Of a stretch of 64,000 bases of DNA, positions 34,580 through 43,801 are shown piece after piece. The notes beneath the pieces were generated by a model. That model had not been told where the DNA came from and did no database searches. It saw only the letters and a program-made list of their open reading frames with translations. Each line of letters opens with the position of its first letter. Positions within the stretch are counted from its first letter, which is position 1. Position numbers and translations under genes: made by a program. The DNA is taken from contig JAIXUS010000028.1 of NCBI GenBank assembly GCA_027483445.1, forward strand, positions 1 through 64,000, given 5' to 3'. This stretch comes from Bacteroidota bacterium (GTDB taxonomy: Bacteria; Bacteroidota; Bacteroidia; M30B66).

Positions 34580-35320
34580 ATGTCGAAAATCTACTTTGCC
34601 AGCGATTTTCACCTGGGCGTACCCAACGCCGTACAGAGCCTCCTTCGGGAAAAGAAGCTCGTTCGTTGGCTGAATGAAGTTTCGAGTGATGCTGATACCA
34701 TTTATTTGGTTGGCGACCTTTTCGATTTTTGGTTTGAATACAAACACGCGGTTCCCAAAGGCTACACCCGGCTTTTGGGAACCCTTTCTACGTTAAGCGA
34801 CAAAGGGGTGCGCATTGAATTGTTTACCGGCAACCACGACATGTGGATGTTTGGCTACCTCGAGCAGGAATGTGGAGTTAAGGTTCACCGGCAACCCATT
34901 GTTTTACAGGCTCAAGGCAAAAAAATTGTACTTGGTCACGGCGATGGATTAGGTCCGGGAGATTATGGCTACAAATTCATCAAGCGCGTTTTTGCCCATC
35001 CATTAAGCCAATGGTTGTTTGCACGTTTGCATCCTAATTTCGGAATTGGAATGGCCAATTTCTGGTCGCGCCGAAGCCGGGCCACCGCTGCTCAAAAAGA
35101 TGCCTTCAAGGGCGTCGAAAATGAGTGGCTGCTCAGCTATGCCAAAGAACGCATTCTACAAGAACCGGATATTGATTACTTCGTATTCGGACATCGCCAT
35201 TTACCGCTTGATTTGCCCGTGAACGAGCGTTGCCGGTATGTGAATTTAGGCGATTGGTTTGAGGCCTGTTCGTATGCCATTCTTGACCAAGGTAATTTGG
35301 TGCTAAAGTATTATCGCTGA
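34580..35320 (+). CDS. UDP-2,3-diacylglucosamine diphosphatase (LpxH-like)
   Basis: Calcineurin-type metallophosphoesterase of 246 residues matching the LpxH family, which cleaves UDP-2,3-diacylglucosamine to lipid X in lipid A synthesis. All metal-binding blocks are present: D9-x-H11 (ASDFHLG), GDLFDFWFEYK near 45-55, GNHDMW near 84-89, a GHGDG block and the C-terminal FGHRHLPLD. The tryptophan/phenylalanine cap (KAYGY-like, here GDYGYKFIKRVF) fits LpxH rather than a general phosphatase. It starts 2 bp after the M1 peptidase stop; the next gene, dnaB, has its own promoter. Confidence 0.88.
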   Translation: MSKIYFASDFHLGVPNAVQSLLREKKLVRWLNEVSSDADTIYLVGDLFDFWFEYKHAVPKGYTRLLGTLSTLSDKGVRIELFTGNHDMWMFGYLEQECGVKVHRQPIVLQAQGKKIVLGHGDGLGPGDYGYKFIKRVFAHPLSQWLFARLHPNFGIGMANFWSRRSRATAAQKDAFKGVENEWLLSYAKERILQEPDIDYFVFGHRHLPLDLPVNERCRYVNLGDWFEACSYAILDQGNLVLKYYR

Positions 35321-35367
35321 GCCCGGTCAATTTTATAAACAAATGTCAGCCCGGCTGAGCGGCTTGG

Positions 35368-35375
35368 TATATTTG
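35368..35375 (+). promoter_or_regulatory. dnaB -7 box (TATATTTG)
   Basis: A perfect TAnnTTTG match ends 7 nt before the ATG at 35383, so the message would be leaderless or have a one- or two-base leader. No clear -33 TTTG is present. Confidence 0.55.
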
Positions 35376-35382
35376 CAGTTCT

Positions 35383-36948
35383 ATGTCCGAAAGTGAAAAG
35401 TCGATAAGCACTGCGCGTAAGCGAAAGCCCATTTTAGGGGTAAATACCATGAGTGATTTCTCCGCAGGAAAGCTTCCCCCACAAGCCGTTGATGTGGAAG
35501 AAGCCGTGTTGGGTGCACTTATGCTCGACAAAGATGCCCTTTCGACGGTGATTGACTCATTGAAGGTAGAGACCTTTTACAAGGATGAACACCAGCGCAT
35601 TTTTGAGGTCATCCTAAACCTCTTCAACAATTCAAAACCGGTTGATATTCTTTCGGTTGTGCAGGAATTGCGTCGCCGCGGTGAGCTCGACCTCGCCGGT
35701 GGAGCGGCCTACATTACCTCACTGACCAACCGGGTTGCTTCTACCGCCCACATCGAATACCATTCACGAATCCTCAATCAAAAACAGATTCAGCGCGAGC
35801 TCATTAAAGTATCCTCTAACATCATTTCCAAAGCCTATGAAGAAGGAACAGATGCTCTGATGCTGTTAGACGAGGCTGAAAAAGAACTCTTTGCGGTTGG
35901 GCAAAGCAACATCAAGAAGAATTTTGCCCAAATGTCGGACCTTGTCATTGAGGCCAAAAAACAAATCGAGTTGGCCGGATTGCAAACAGATGGCTTGAGT
36001 GGCGTGCCTTCGGGCTTTTTAGAGCTTGACCGAATGACCGCTGGCTGGCAGCGTTCCGACCTGCTCATCCTCGCCGCTCGTCCGGGTATGGGTAAAACAG
36101 CCTTTGTACTGGCACTGGCGCGAAACGCTGCGGTAGATTTCAAGCGACCGGTGGCCGTTTTCTCGCTCGAAATGTCGAGCATCCAATTGGTGATGCGTTT
36201 GATTTCCGGAGAGGCCGAACTCAGCAACGAAAAGCTGAAACGGGGCAGACTTGAAAACCACGAGTGGCACCAGTTAGATACGAAGATTCGGGAACTCACC
36301 GAAGCCCCTATTTTTATCGACGACACCCCTGCCCTATCGATTTTTGAACTCCGGGCTAAGGCGCGCCGTCTCAAGGCAAACCACGGCATTCAAATGCTCA
36401 TTATCGACTACTTGCAGCTCATGACCGCAGGTTCTGAGGTGAAAGGCGGCAACAGGGAGCAGGAAATTTCGATGATTTCACGGTCACTGAAAGGCATTGC
36501 CAAAGAGCTCGACATACCGGTTATTGCCCTTTCGCAGCTCAGCCGTAACGTAGAGCAGCGTGGAGGTTCAAAAGTTCCTCAGCTGAGCGACTTGCGTGAA
36601 TCGGGAGCCATTGAGCAAGACGCCGACATGGTAATGTTCATCTACCGACCTGAATACTATAATATTGCTGAAACCGACGACGGTAAGCCAACCGCCGGTT
36701 TAGCCGAGATTCACATCGCCAAGCACCGAAACGGCTCCTTGGGTGCTGTGCCGCTACGGTACATTTCTCACTTGGCCAAATTTGCGAATCTCGACTTTGT
36801 GCCTTCGCCTCCATCTTCGGCAGGAGCCGGTTCCAGCGCCGGATTAAGGCCCAATACCGGATTTGATGAGCCCGGCGGTGGAACCATCATTCGGGAATCG
36901 AAAATGAACAGCGCTGATCCCTGGGAAACCGAAAACCTCGATTTTTAA
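35383..36948 (+). CDS. dnaB: Replicative DNA helicase DnaB
   Basis: Hexameric replication-fork helicase. The 521-residue protein has an N-terminal DnaB domain (about 24-125, PPQAVDVEEAVLGALMLDKDALSTVIDSL) and a RecA-like C-terminal domain with Walker A ARPGMGKT (232-239), VFSLEMSS, a Walker B region MLIIDYLQLMT, and LSQLSRNVEQRGGSKVPQLSDLRESGAIEQDADMV, the DnaB signature. No intein is present. The C-terminal tail (about 475-521) is Gly/Ser-rich and ends acidic (DPWETENLDF). The first 23 residues (MSESEKSISTARKRKPILGV) are basic and probably disordered, so the ATG at 35431 (MSDFSAGKLPP) is an alternative start. Confidence 0.95.
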   Translation: MSESEKSISTARKRKPILGVNTMSDFSAGKLPPQAVDVEEAVLGALMLDKDALSTVIDSLKVETFYKDEHQRIFEVILNLFNNSKPVDILSVVQELRRRGELDLAGGAAYITSLTNRVASTAHIEYHSRILNQKQIQRELIKVSSNIISKAYEEGTDALMLLDEAEKELFAVGQSNIKKNFAQMSDLVIEAKKQIELAGLQTDGLSGVPSGFLELDRMTAGWQRSDLLILAARPGMGKTAFVLALARNAAVDFKRPVAVFSLEMSSIQLVMRLISGEAELSNEKLKRGRLENHEWHQLDTKIRELTEAPIFIDDTPALSIFELRAKARRLKANHGIQMLIIDYLQLMTAGSEVKGGNREQEISMISRSLKGIAKELDIPVIALSQLSRNVEQRGGSKVPQLSDLRESGAIEQDADMVMFIYRPEYYNIAETDDGKPTAGLAEIHIAKHRNGSLGAVPLRYISHLAKFANLDFVPSPPSSAGAGSSAGLRPNTGFDEPGGGTIIRESKMNSADPWETENLDF

Positions 36949-36982
36949 TCCATAAAATAACTAAGGGCAGACTTCTGCGTTA

Positions 36983-38254
36983 ATGTTCGTGATGATGAAG
37001 AAAGCCATCCTTTTCCTTCTGGTCCTCGCAGGATTGGTCCTCCCCGGCAGGGCGGCCTCAATCCTCATTCCCATGGACGCCAGCCAACAAAACCATCTCA
37101 AAGCTTACGGCATCGCATATTGGATTCTTACCCAAGACGTTGAGCTGTATTGGTTGCTCAACTACCGTGGTGGCAGCTTTATGAGCAAGCAATTCAGCCA
37201 GATTGAGGAAGAATGCAAAATTCGTGGGGTGAGCTACCAGGTCATCTCCGACGGGCAGTCGGCCTCCATTTTAGAAGAACTCTCGGTGCCTGAGGTTAAC
37301 ATGGATCATGTGAAACTCGAAAAAGCTCCGAAAGTAGCTGTGTATTCACCAAAGGATAAGCAGCCCTGGGACGATGCGGTGACCTTGGTACTAACCTATG
37401 CTGAAATTCCTTACGACGTGGTGTACGATGAGGAAATCATGACCGACAAGCTGCTTACCTATGATTGGTTGCACCTTCACCATGAGGATTTTACAGGACA
37501 GTACGGCCGATTCTGGGCAGCATACCGCAATGCCAAGTGGTACATGGATCAGCAGAAGAATTCGGAAGACATGGCGCGACGACTGGGATTTAACAAAGTG
37601 TCGGAGCTTAAATTGGCGGTTGCCAAGAAAATCAGGGATTTTACCTTAGGCGGGGGCTTCCTGTTTGCCATGTGTTCGGCCACCGATAGTTACGATATTG
37701 CCTTAGCGGCAGATGGGGTTGACATTTGCGAGCCTATGTTTGATGGCGATCCTGCAGACCCCGGAATGCAGCAAAAAATCGACTTTAGTCACGGGTTTGC
37801 ATTTACCGACTACATGCTTAGCCGGAATCCTGCTGAATACGAGTTTTCGAGTATAGATGCTACCCAATCGCGGAGGATTCCCGAAAAGGAAGACTATTTC
37901 GCCTTGTTTGAGTTTTCGGCCAAATGGGATCCGGTGCCTACGATGCTTTGCCAGAACCACGAAAAAATCATCAAAGGCTTCATGGGGCAGACAACCGCCT
38001 TTATGCGGAAACACATCAAAACCGATGTGTTGATTATGGGTGAAAACAAGGCTGCTGGGGAAGCACGTTACATTCATGGCGTTGCCGGAAAAGGCACCTG
38101 GACATTTTACGGAGGGCACGATCCGGAAGATTACGAGCATAAAGTGGGCGATCCGCCAACCGATTTATCCTTGCATCCCAATTCGCCGGGCTACAGGCTC
38201 ATTTTGAACAATATTCTTTTTCCGGCGGCCAAAAAGAAGAAACAAAAAACCTAA
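36983..38254 (+). CDS. Secreted protein of the family often labelled 'asparagine synthetase B'
   Basis: A 423-residue protein with a signal peptide (about 1-25, ending GRAAS). Similar Bacteroidota proteins (recognisable from SILIPMDASQQNHLKAYGIAYWILTQDVELYWLLNYRGGSFM) often carry the label asparagine synthetase B, but this sequence has neither an N-terminal catalytic Cys nor the SGGxDS ATP-pyrophosphatase loop. Residues about 115-260 resemble a class-I glutamine-amidotransferase-like or ThuA-like Rossmann fold (PKVAVYSPKDKQPWDDAVTLVL, LHLHHEDFTGQYG, GGGFLFAMCSATDSYD). The substrate is unknown; an enzymatic or ligand-binding role outside the cytosol is the most I would claim. The stop overlaps the next start by one base (TAATG). 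Confidence 0.75.
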   Translation: MFVMMKKAILFLLVLAGLVLPGRAASILIPMDASQQNHLKAYGIAYWILTQDVELYWLLNYRGGSFMSKQFSQIEEECKIRGVSYQVISDGQSASILEELSVPEVNMDHVKLEKAPKVAVYSPKDKQPWDDAVTLVLTYAEIPYDVVYDEEIMTDKLLTYDWLHLHHEDFTGQYGRFWAAYRNAKWYMDQQKNSEDMARRLGFNKVSELKLAVAKKIRDFTLGGGFLFAMCSATDSYDIALAADGVDICEPMFDGDPADPGMQQKIDFSHGFAFTDYMLSRNPAEYEFSSIDATQSRRIPEKEDYFALFEFSAKWDPVPTMLCQNHEKIIKGFMGQTTAFMRKHIKTDVLIMGENKAAGEARYIHGVAGKGTWTFYGGHDPEDYEHKVGDPPTDLSLHPNSPGYRLILNNILFPAAKKKKQKT

Positions 38255-38859
38255 TGCGGGTACTTCGCTTTCTGCTCCTTGGTTTGCTCCTTGCCTCCAG
38301 TGCCCTCGATGCGCAGGTTCTGCAGGATTCCATTGCCTTAGACTGTGATGTATTTCGGCGCAAAACCGAAAAGCGCGCTATGGTTATGCTGAGCACCTGG
38401 TCGGCCCTCAACCTCGGTACCGGCTTCATATTGAGCCAGCAAACCTCCGGTTGGGAGTCGCGGTTCCACCTTTCAAATGCCTTGTGGAACACCGTCAATG
38501 CGTCTATTGCCATCAGCAGCTTGCTGCGCATGCGCGAAGAAAGATTGAGCGGAAACCTTGTGGCTGCGGTAAACAAGCTGCATTCGGCCGAAAAAGCATT
38601 CTTGTTCAATACCGGTTTAGACCTCGCCTACATGGCTACCGGCTGGTACCTAACCGAAGCCTCGAAGAATCAAAATGAAATTGAACGCCGCGACGTGTTT
38701 TTGGGTGCCGGGCGGAGTTTGATGTTGCAGGGTGGCTTCCTCTTTGTGTTCGACCTCGCATGTTTTCTAAGCATTAAACGGATTAATGGCTTTTACGGAA
38801 AACTGCTGGAAGGCTTGTATGTCGGAGGAAATGGCCTCGGCATCAGAAAACAGTTTTAG
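38254..38859 (+). CDS. Small membrane protein (DUF6992-like)
   Basis: A 201-residue protein with an N-terminal signal or first helix (about 1-21, ending ALDAQ) and four further hydrophobic segments (VMLSTWSALNLGTGFIL, FHLSNALWNTVNASIAIS, KAFLFNTGLDLAYMATGWYL, SLMLQGGFLFVFDLACFLSI). It resembles the DUF6992 family as I recall it; function is unknown. The ATG shares its A with the TAA of the preceding gene, so the pair is translationally coupled and likely forms a unit. Confidence 0.65.
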   Translation: MRVLRFLLLGLLLASSALDAQVLQDSIALDCDVFRRKTEKRAMVMLSTWSALNLGTGFILSQQTSGWESRFHLSNALWNTVNASIAISSLLRMREERLSGNLVAAVNKLHSAEKAFLFNTGLDLAYMATGWYLTEASKNQNEIERRDVFLGAGRSLMLQGGFLFVFDLACFLSIKRINGFYGKLLEGLYVGGNGLGIRKQF

Positions 38860-38884
38860 ACAAATCGTGTAGGATTGCTGGGGG

Positions 38885-41209
38885 TTGATTAGCTTGCAGC
38901 CCGTGACACCCTTCATTCAAAACACTTCGTCGCACCAAAACTTGTGGCCCGCCCTGTATGGCGGATTATTGGCTGCATTCTGGATGACACCCGACATACA
39001 ACCGGCTTTGGGCGCGTATGGCTGGAATGAAATTGGAGAAGCCACCCTCAAACGGCTCGATGCCAACGCCAGAGTCGGTGAATTTCAGCAGTTCATCATC
39101 GCCTTCTGCCTCTGTACCGGTTTTTTGTGGTGGAGTCTCAGCAAAGCCTTCCTACGCTTGCCATCTCCCCTGCTCCAACTCGTTAGAGCGCTTTCTGTAG
39201 CCGGCGCATTGCTCGTTTTCGGAGCATTCTTTCAACCTGGCATTACGAGCACTGTACTTTGGCCACTGGCGTGGATGGCCCCACTGTACGTTTTTCAATC
39301 GCGTTTCTCGTCGAAGTTAGTGCTCCAGTCGAGCGTCGCCTCGATGGCCTTTAGCATCAGCACCTTTTTGCTCGTTCAATGGCTTTACCCCAAAGCGCTT
39401 GGAACTACTGCGCAGGTAGCCCTCATTTTTAGCACTTATACAATATGGTTGTTTTGGCTACTTAATCGTGGAAATCGTTTTAAAAACTGGGTTTCAGCGC
39501 AAGCCGCAGGAAGCACTATTGCACTTCTGCCCTTTGTTGTTTCTGAGTTGAAATATGTGCTTCACCGCAATGGCATTGGTGCTTCAGCCGATTTTTTAAC
39601 CGCTTGTCTCTTAGCATTGTGCTTGATAGCTGCATTTTTCGTCTACCGTCGCCCAGCGTGGTCGTTCAAAAAATCGATGGGCTTGATGGCTGTACAGCTG
39701 CTCATGGGCTCGGTGTTTATGGCTTATTATACGCCTAACGGACAAGCCCCGACAGAAATGTATGAGCTTGCGAACCGCGCACTTCCGCTTATGGAATGGC
39801 ACTTTTTCAGAACGATACCATTGTTGGAAAAAGTTTCGTCGCATTTTGTTTCCGATTACGGGTTTGGGCTCATGTATCAGGCTGTGCATGGTTACCATGG
39901 TCTTGACTTTCTCATTTACGACGTATTTGAATACGTACTTTGGGCGATAATCCTATACTTGTTATTGAAACAGCTGCTTCAGTCGTCGCTCCTTGCCTTG
40001 TTTTGCGCCTTGCTGTTGCCCTGGAGTTCCGGATCATTTTCGGCCTATTACCTTCCAGGCTTCTTACCACTGTTGTTCTTTCTGCATTTACTGAAGCGTC
40101 CATCAACACCAAATTATATTGCTTTTGCAGTTGTAACGGTTGCACTCATTCCCTGGAGAGCCGATTTGTCGGTCGCCTTTTTACCCGGAGTTTTGATTTT
40201 GGCACTCGTGGCCATCCTTCAACATCGCCTATCTGCGAAAAGCCTGGTTTCCAGCTTTATGGCTTCAGGTTTAACCCTGGCGCTGGTTTGTTGGGCAATA
40301 TGTCTGTACAAGGGCATCGACTGGATAAAAAACCTGAAAGCGATTTTAGATTATCTCATCAGCACCCAGTCATACAGCCTTACAACAATGGGCGACACAG
40401 GTAGCGCACACTGGGTTTTGCACCATTACCTGATGCCACTGATGGCCGCACTTGGACTGTTAATCTCGTTCAAAAGCCTTTTAGCGTCGAGGTTTAAGGC
40501 GCATTTCATGCGGGATGGCATTTTGGTTTTTTGTGCCTTGTTTGTGTTGATCAATTTTCCACGTGGCATTGTTCGGCATGGGTTTGCGGAGGGTTCCGAC
40601 AATTTTCTGCTCTCAGTTTCGCTGTTGTGCTTTCCACTTTCGGTGTTGTGGAGTACAGCCTTAAAACCCTTTCAGCGCAACAGTCTGTACCTGATTTGGA
40701 TTTTTGTGTTTTCCATTTGGATGCGCTTTCCGAGTCGCTCCGCTGATGAATCAACACTTGCAGTGGTGTCTATTAAACCACTGAAATCAAGTTCGGTACA
40801 CTATCATGAATCGAACAAGCGATTGTTGCCCGATCTGGACTTTTGCAAGGCCAATACAGACACTGTCGTGGGATGGCTTCGCGGCAGATTGGAGGAAGAT
40901 GAGACCTTCCTGGATTTCAGCAATACGCCGATGTTGTATTTCTATGCCGAAAAGCCTGTGCCTTCTTTCTTCTTTCAAAACCCACAAAATGTGCACAGTA
41001 TAACTTTACAGGAGGATTGGATTTCGCGCTTGCCTCAGTATAAAGTGCCGTATGTGTTGTACCGTCACCACCCACCCAGCTGGTGGGATGCCACAGATGG
41101 AGTTTCGAATGAGGTGCGACATGTATTCATTGCCTTGTATCTTCGCCGAAATTATCGCTTCCATGCCTTTGTAGGAGGTTACGAAATCTGGAAGCAGCGT
41201 GAAAGATGA
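38885..41209 (+). CDS. Polytopic membrane protein, GT-C glycosyltransferase-like
   Basis: A 774-residue inner-membrane protein with about 16 hydrophobic helices across residues 10-600, followed by a soluble C-terminal domain of about 140 residues. The tail contains FLDFSNTPMLYFYAEKPVPSFFFQNPQ and a YEIWK end, a pattern I associate with GT-C (ArnT/PMT-like) sugar or lipid-sugar transferases. It overlaps a GT9 glycosyltransferase gene by 4 bp (ATGA), which supports a role in surface-glycan assembly. The start is uncertain: TTG 38885 is the most upstream and GTG 38903 also possible; there is no ATG nearby. Confidence 0.65.
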   Translation: MISLQPVTPFIQNTSSHQNLWPALYGGLLAAFWMTPDIQPALGAYGWNEIGEATLKRLDANARVGEFQQFIIAFCLCTGFLWWSLSKAFLRLPSPLLQLVRALSVAGALLVFGAFFQPGITSTVLWPLAWMAPLYVFQSRFSSKLVLQSSVASMAFSISTFLLVQWLYPKALGTTAQVALIFSTYTIWLFWLLNRGNRFKNWVSAQAAGSTIALLPFVVSELKYVLHRNGIGASADFLTACLLALCLIAAFFVYRRPAWSFKKSMGLMAVQLLMGSVFMAYYTPNGQAPTEMYELANRALPLMEWHFFRTIPLLEKVSSHFVSDYGFGLMYQAVHGYHGLDFLIYDVFEYVLWAIILYLLLKQLLQSSLLALFCALLLPWSSGSFSAYYLPGFLPLLFFLHLLKRPSTPNYIAFAVVTVALIPWRADLSVAFLPGVLILALVAILQHRLSAKSLVSSFMASGLTLALVCWAICLYKGIDWIKNLKAILDYLISTQSYSLTTMGDTGSAHWVLHHYLMPLMAALGLLISFKSLLASRFKAHFMRDGILVFCALFVLINFPRGIVRHGFAEGSDNFLLSVSLLCFPLSVLWSTALKPFQRNSLYLIWIFVFSIWMRFPSRSADESTLAVVSIKPLKSSSVHYHESNKRLLPDLDFCKANTDTVVGWLRGRLEEDETFLDFSNTPMLYFYAEKPVPSFFFQNPQNVHSITLQEDWISRLPQYKVPYVLYRHHPPSWWDATDGVSNEVRHVFIALYLRRNYRFHAFVGGYEIWKQRER

Positions 41210-42438
41210 ACACCCGCAGCCAAATTGTACTTGATCAAAAAATAGGTGGACTACTGTGCTACCTGCTGCGATTTTGGGTTCGGCTTGGAGGCATGGTGCT
41301 CAGAATAAACCATCGGCTCGACAGGCCATTTGAGCGTATTGTAGTGTGCAAGTTCAAGGGCATGGGCTCAATTGTTCAAGCCTCAGCCTTGCTGAACAGC
41401 CTACGGCAAAATTACCCTCAAGCTGAGCTTTACTTCCTCACAACACCGGCCAACAAAGGAATTTTGGCTTCATTCGGCAGCCTGAAAATCCAAACCTTGT
41501 TGGTCGACGATCGTTCGTTATGGGCCCTGATTGCCGGAACAGTGCGGGCAGTCATCAGCCTTTGGCGAATACGCCCGCAGCTCTACCTCGACCTCGAAGT
41601 GTATTCGAACTACTCGAGCTTGGTGTGCACCTTGAGTTGCGCAACAAACCGAATTGGCTTCTACAAGAGCGACAAAGAATACCGAAGTGGCTTATACACG
41701 CATTTGATGTACTACAACATCAAGGCACCTATTTCGGAGATTTATTTGCAAATGTTGCGCTTGTTACCGGGCAAGCCGGGATACGCTGCGCTGATGGCTC
41801 CGGAATTTCCAGCCAACGCTGCAATGGAACTCGGAAAAGTATTGCCGGCTGGAGTCTCCTACATGGTCATCAACCCCAACGCCTCCGATTTAAGACTCGA
41901 AAGACGCTGGGGGCCAAACAGTTTCAAAGCGCTGATAGGAAGGCTTTTGGTCATCTATCCACAGCACTATTTTGTGTTTACCGGTGCGCATTCGGAGTCT
42001 GAGTATGTGGCTGGCATTTGTGCATCATTTTCTGCCGAGCCGCGTGTGCTAAATTCAGCCGGTAGACTCTCGCTAAATGGACTGTTTGCCTTACTAAACG
42101 GAGCACAGGCTGTTATAACCAACGACACCGGACCATTGCACCTGGCCCTGGCCTATCGAAAACCGACCGTGGGCTTATTCGGTCCTTGTTCGCCGCAACA
42201 GTACGGACAAATGGAAAGTTGTGTGGCCGTTTACAAAAACGTGTATTGCAGTCCGTGCGTGCATGAGTTTAGCATTCCGCCTTGCCGTGGCAACAATACC
42301 TGCATGCAACTGATTGAGGTGGAAGAAGTGCTGCAAGCCTTGTCGGAAGCGCTTCACAGGGCCAATCGCAAGGAGCAAACCCCATTTATTTACCAAATCG
42401 ACAACCAGGCCTTAGGCTTTGTGGATAACCGCAATTGA
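41206..42438 (+). CDS. Glycosyltransferase family 9 (heptosyltransferase-like)
   Basis: A 410-residue cytosolic GT-B enzyme of the ADP-heptose:LPS heptosyltransferase family. The N-terminal half has VVCKFKGMGSIVQASALLNSLRQNYPQAELYFLT (the family's GDxxL-like start and acceptor side). The C-terminal half has the donor-binding YMVINPNASDLRLERRWGPNSFKALI and the signature GLFALLNGAQAVITNDTGPLHLALAYRKPTVGLFGPCSPQQYG. Probably transfers a sugar to a lipid or glycan acceptor, perhaps with the adjoining GT-C-like protein; donor and acceptor are unknown. Its start overlaps the upstream stop by 4 bp. Confidence 0.85.
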   Translation: MNTRSQIVLDQKIGGLLCYLLRFWVRLGGMVLRINHRLDRPFERIVVCKFKGMGSIVQASALLNSLRQNYPQAELYFLTTPANKGILASFGSLKIQTLLVDDRSLWALIAGTVRAVISLWRIRPQLYLDLEVYSNYSSLVCTLSCATNRIGFYKSDKEYRSGLYTHLMYYNIKAPISEIYLQMLRLLPGKPGYAALMAPEFPANAAMELGKVLPAGVSYMVINPNASDLRLERRWGPNSFKALIGRLLVIYPQHYFVFTGAHSESEYVAGICASFSAEPRVLNSAGRLSLNGLFALLNGAQAVITNDTGPLHLALAYRKPTVGLFGPCSPQQYGQMESCVAVYKNVYCSPCVHEFSIPPCRGNNTCMQLIEVEEVLQALSEALHRANRKEQTPFIYQIDNQALGFVDNRN

Positions 42439-42439
42439 T

Positions 42440-43471
42440 ATGCATCGTTTTTTCGCTTCCGACAATGGCTCGGGCATTCATCCAAACATACTTGAAGCCT
42501 TAACAAAGGCCAATGTTGGACATACCAAGGGCTACGGCTACGACGAATTTACACGGCGAGCTGAGGCAGATTTCAGCGCTTTGTTTGGCGACCACATTCA
42601 AGTGTTTTTCGTGTACAGTGGCACCGGAGCCAATGTGCTTTCGTTGCAAAGCTGTTTGCAATCGTTCGAGGCGGTGGTTTGCAGCGACACTGCACACATC
42701 TACACCGACGAAACCGGAGCACCTGAATACAATCTGGGCGTAAAGCTGATTGCTTTACCTTCGGTAGATGGTAAAATTTCGGTTGATCAGCTCGATCGGA
42801 TATTGATTGGCAGAGGTGTGGAGCATCACGTGCAGCCTAAGGTAATTTCGCTCACCCAAAGCACGGAGTATGGAACCATTTACAGCCTTGAAGAAGTGAA
42901 GGCCATTTCTGCCTTTTGCCGCCAGCACGATTTGTATTTGCACATGGATGGGGCCCGGATTGCCAATGCCCTCGCCTCGCTGAATTGCAGTCCTAACGCA
43001 TTTTTTAGTGAAGCGGGCGTTGATATTCTCAGTTTCGGTGGCACCAAAAACGGTATGTTGATGGGTGAAGCTGTGGTGGTGTTTCGGGAGGAGCTCGCCA
43101 AAACAATGAAATACCGGAGAAAGCAATCGTTGCAGCTATATTCTAAAATGCGGTTCATGTCGGCGCAATTCAGTGCCTATTTTCACGATGGACTTTGGCT
43201 TGATCTGGCTCGACACAGCAACGAAATGGCGAGATATCTAGCCGATGAATTGCATAGTTTAGGCGAACAGGTGCGCATTACCCGACCTGTAGAAGCCAAT
43301 GGAGTGTTCTGTATTTTTCCGAATGGCATAGAGGAAGAACTCATGGAGCGTTTTCCGTTCTATTATTGGAATGAGGAGGATCGCGAAATCAGATTGATGT
43401 GCAGCTGGGACACCACAACTGCTGATATTGATGCGTTTGTGGAGGCCACGCGGAGATTGATGCCGAAATAG
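42440..43471 (+). CDS. Low-specificity L-threonine aldolase
   Basis: PLP-dependent cleavage of L-threonine/L-allo-threonine to glycine and acetaldehyde, in the aspartate aminotransferase fold. From ATG 42440 the 343-residue protein begins HRFFASDNGSGIHPNILEAL, has the cofactor-binding SGTGANVLSLQS block, the HMDGARIANAL motif (Asp pairing to the PLP nitrogen) and the Schiff-base lysine K203 in LSFGGTKNGMLMG. It is complete. It starts 1 bp after the GT9 stop on the same strand, so it is probably in the same operon, though metabolically unrelated. Confidence 0.88.
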   Translation: MHRFFASDNGSGIHPNILEALTKANVGHTKGYGYDEFTRRAEADFSALFGDHIQVFFVYSGTGANVLSLQSCLQSFEAVVCSDTAHIYTDETGAPEYNLGVKLIALPSVDGKISVDQLDRILIGRGVEHHVQPKVISLTQSTEYGTIYSLEEVKAISAFCRQHDLYLHMDGARIANALASLNCSPNAFFSEAGVDILSFGGTKNGMLMGEAVVVFREELAKTMKYRRKQSLQLYSKMRFMSAQFSAYFHDGLWLDLARHSNEMARYLADELHSLGEQVRITRPVEANGVFCIFPNGIEEELMERFPFYYWNEEDREIRLMCSWDTTTADIDAFVEATRRLMPK

Positions 43472-43754
43472 GGCGTATCAGCCTGAGTTCAGCTGCGTAT
43501 GGGCAAAGTCCTGCAAACTTTAAATTCCTGACAGATTTATGCGGCAAGCGGTGATTTGGGGTGATGCTTGTTTGATGACTTGCTGAACAGCCCTTGCCCC
43601 TATTTTTTTGACTGAGTTTCGATCCGGAACCGATGCTTGCTGATTGCATTCAAACGGCCGAATCTACAGGCTTTGGGCATATTATTGAATGCCCTTTTGG
43701 GCGCGAATGATGGCCGCGCATCGGTAGCGAATAACCGAAGATTGAAGCCTCACA
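43472..43754. other. Intergenic gap with no gene seen
   Basis: The 330-bp space between threonine aldolase and the SRPBCC protein holds this stretch and the promoter at 43755-43782. I see no terminator with a T-tract, no RNA fold and no coding potential beyond an upstream extension of the SRPBCC frame that lacks a signal or family similarity. Confidence 0.5.
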
Positions 43755-43782
43755 TTGTTCGTCTGTTTTTTTGCTACTTTCA
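43755..43782 (+). promoter_or_regulatory. Promoter of the SRPBCC/GyrI gene (TTG-N17-TACTTTCA)
   Basis: TTG (43755-43757) and TACTTTCA (43775-43782), one base off TAnnTTTG, are 17 nt apart and lie 19 nt before the ATG at 43802. Confidence 0.5.
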
Positions 43783-43801
43783 TTGTAAGAAAACCAACGC
43801 T

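Noticed and set aside
35835..36389. 184-residue minus-strand open frame inside dnaB
   Set aside because: Antisense to the RecA-like domain of DnaB, Ser/Arg-rich, with no family resemblance.
43637..43801. Upstream extension of the SRPBCC protein
   Set aside because: It crosses the promoter and shifts the membrane helix away from the N-terminus.
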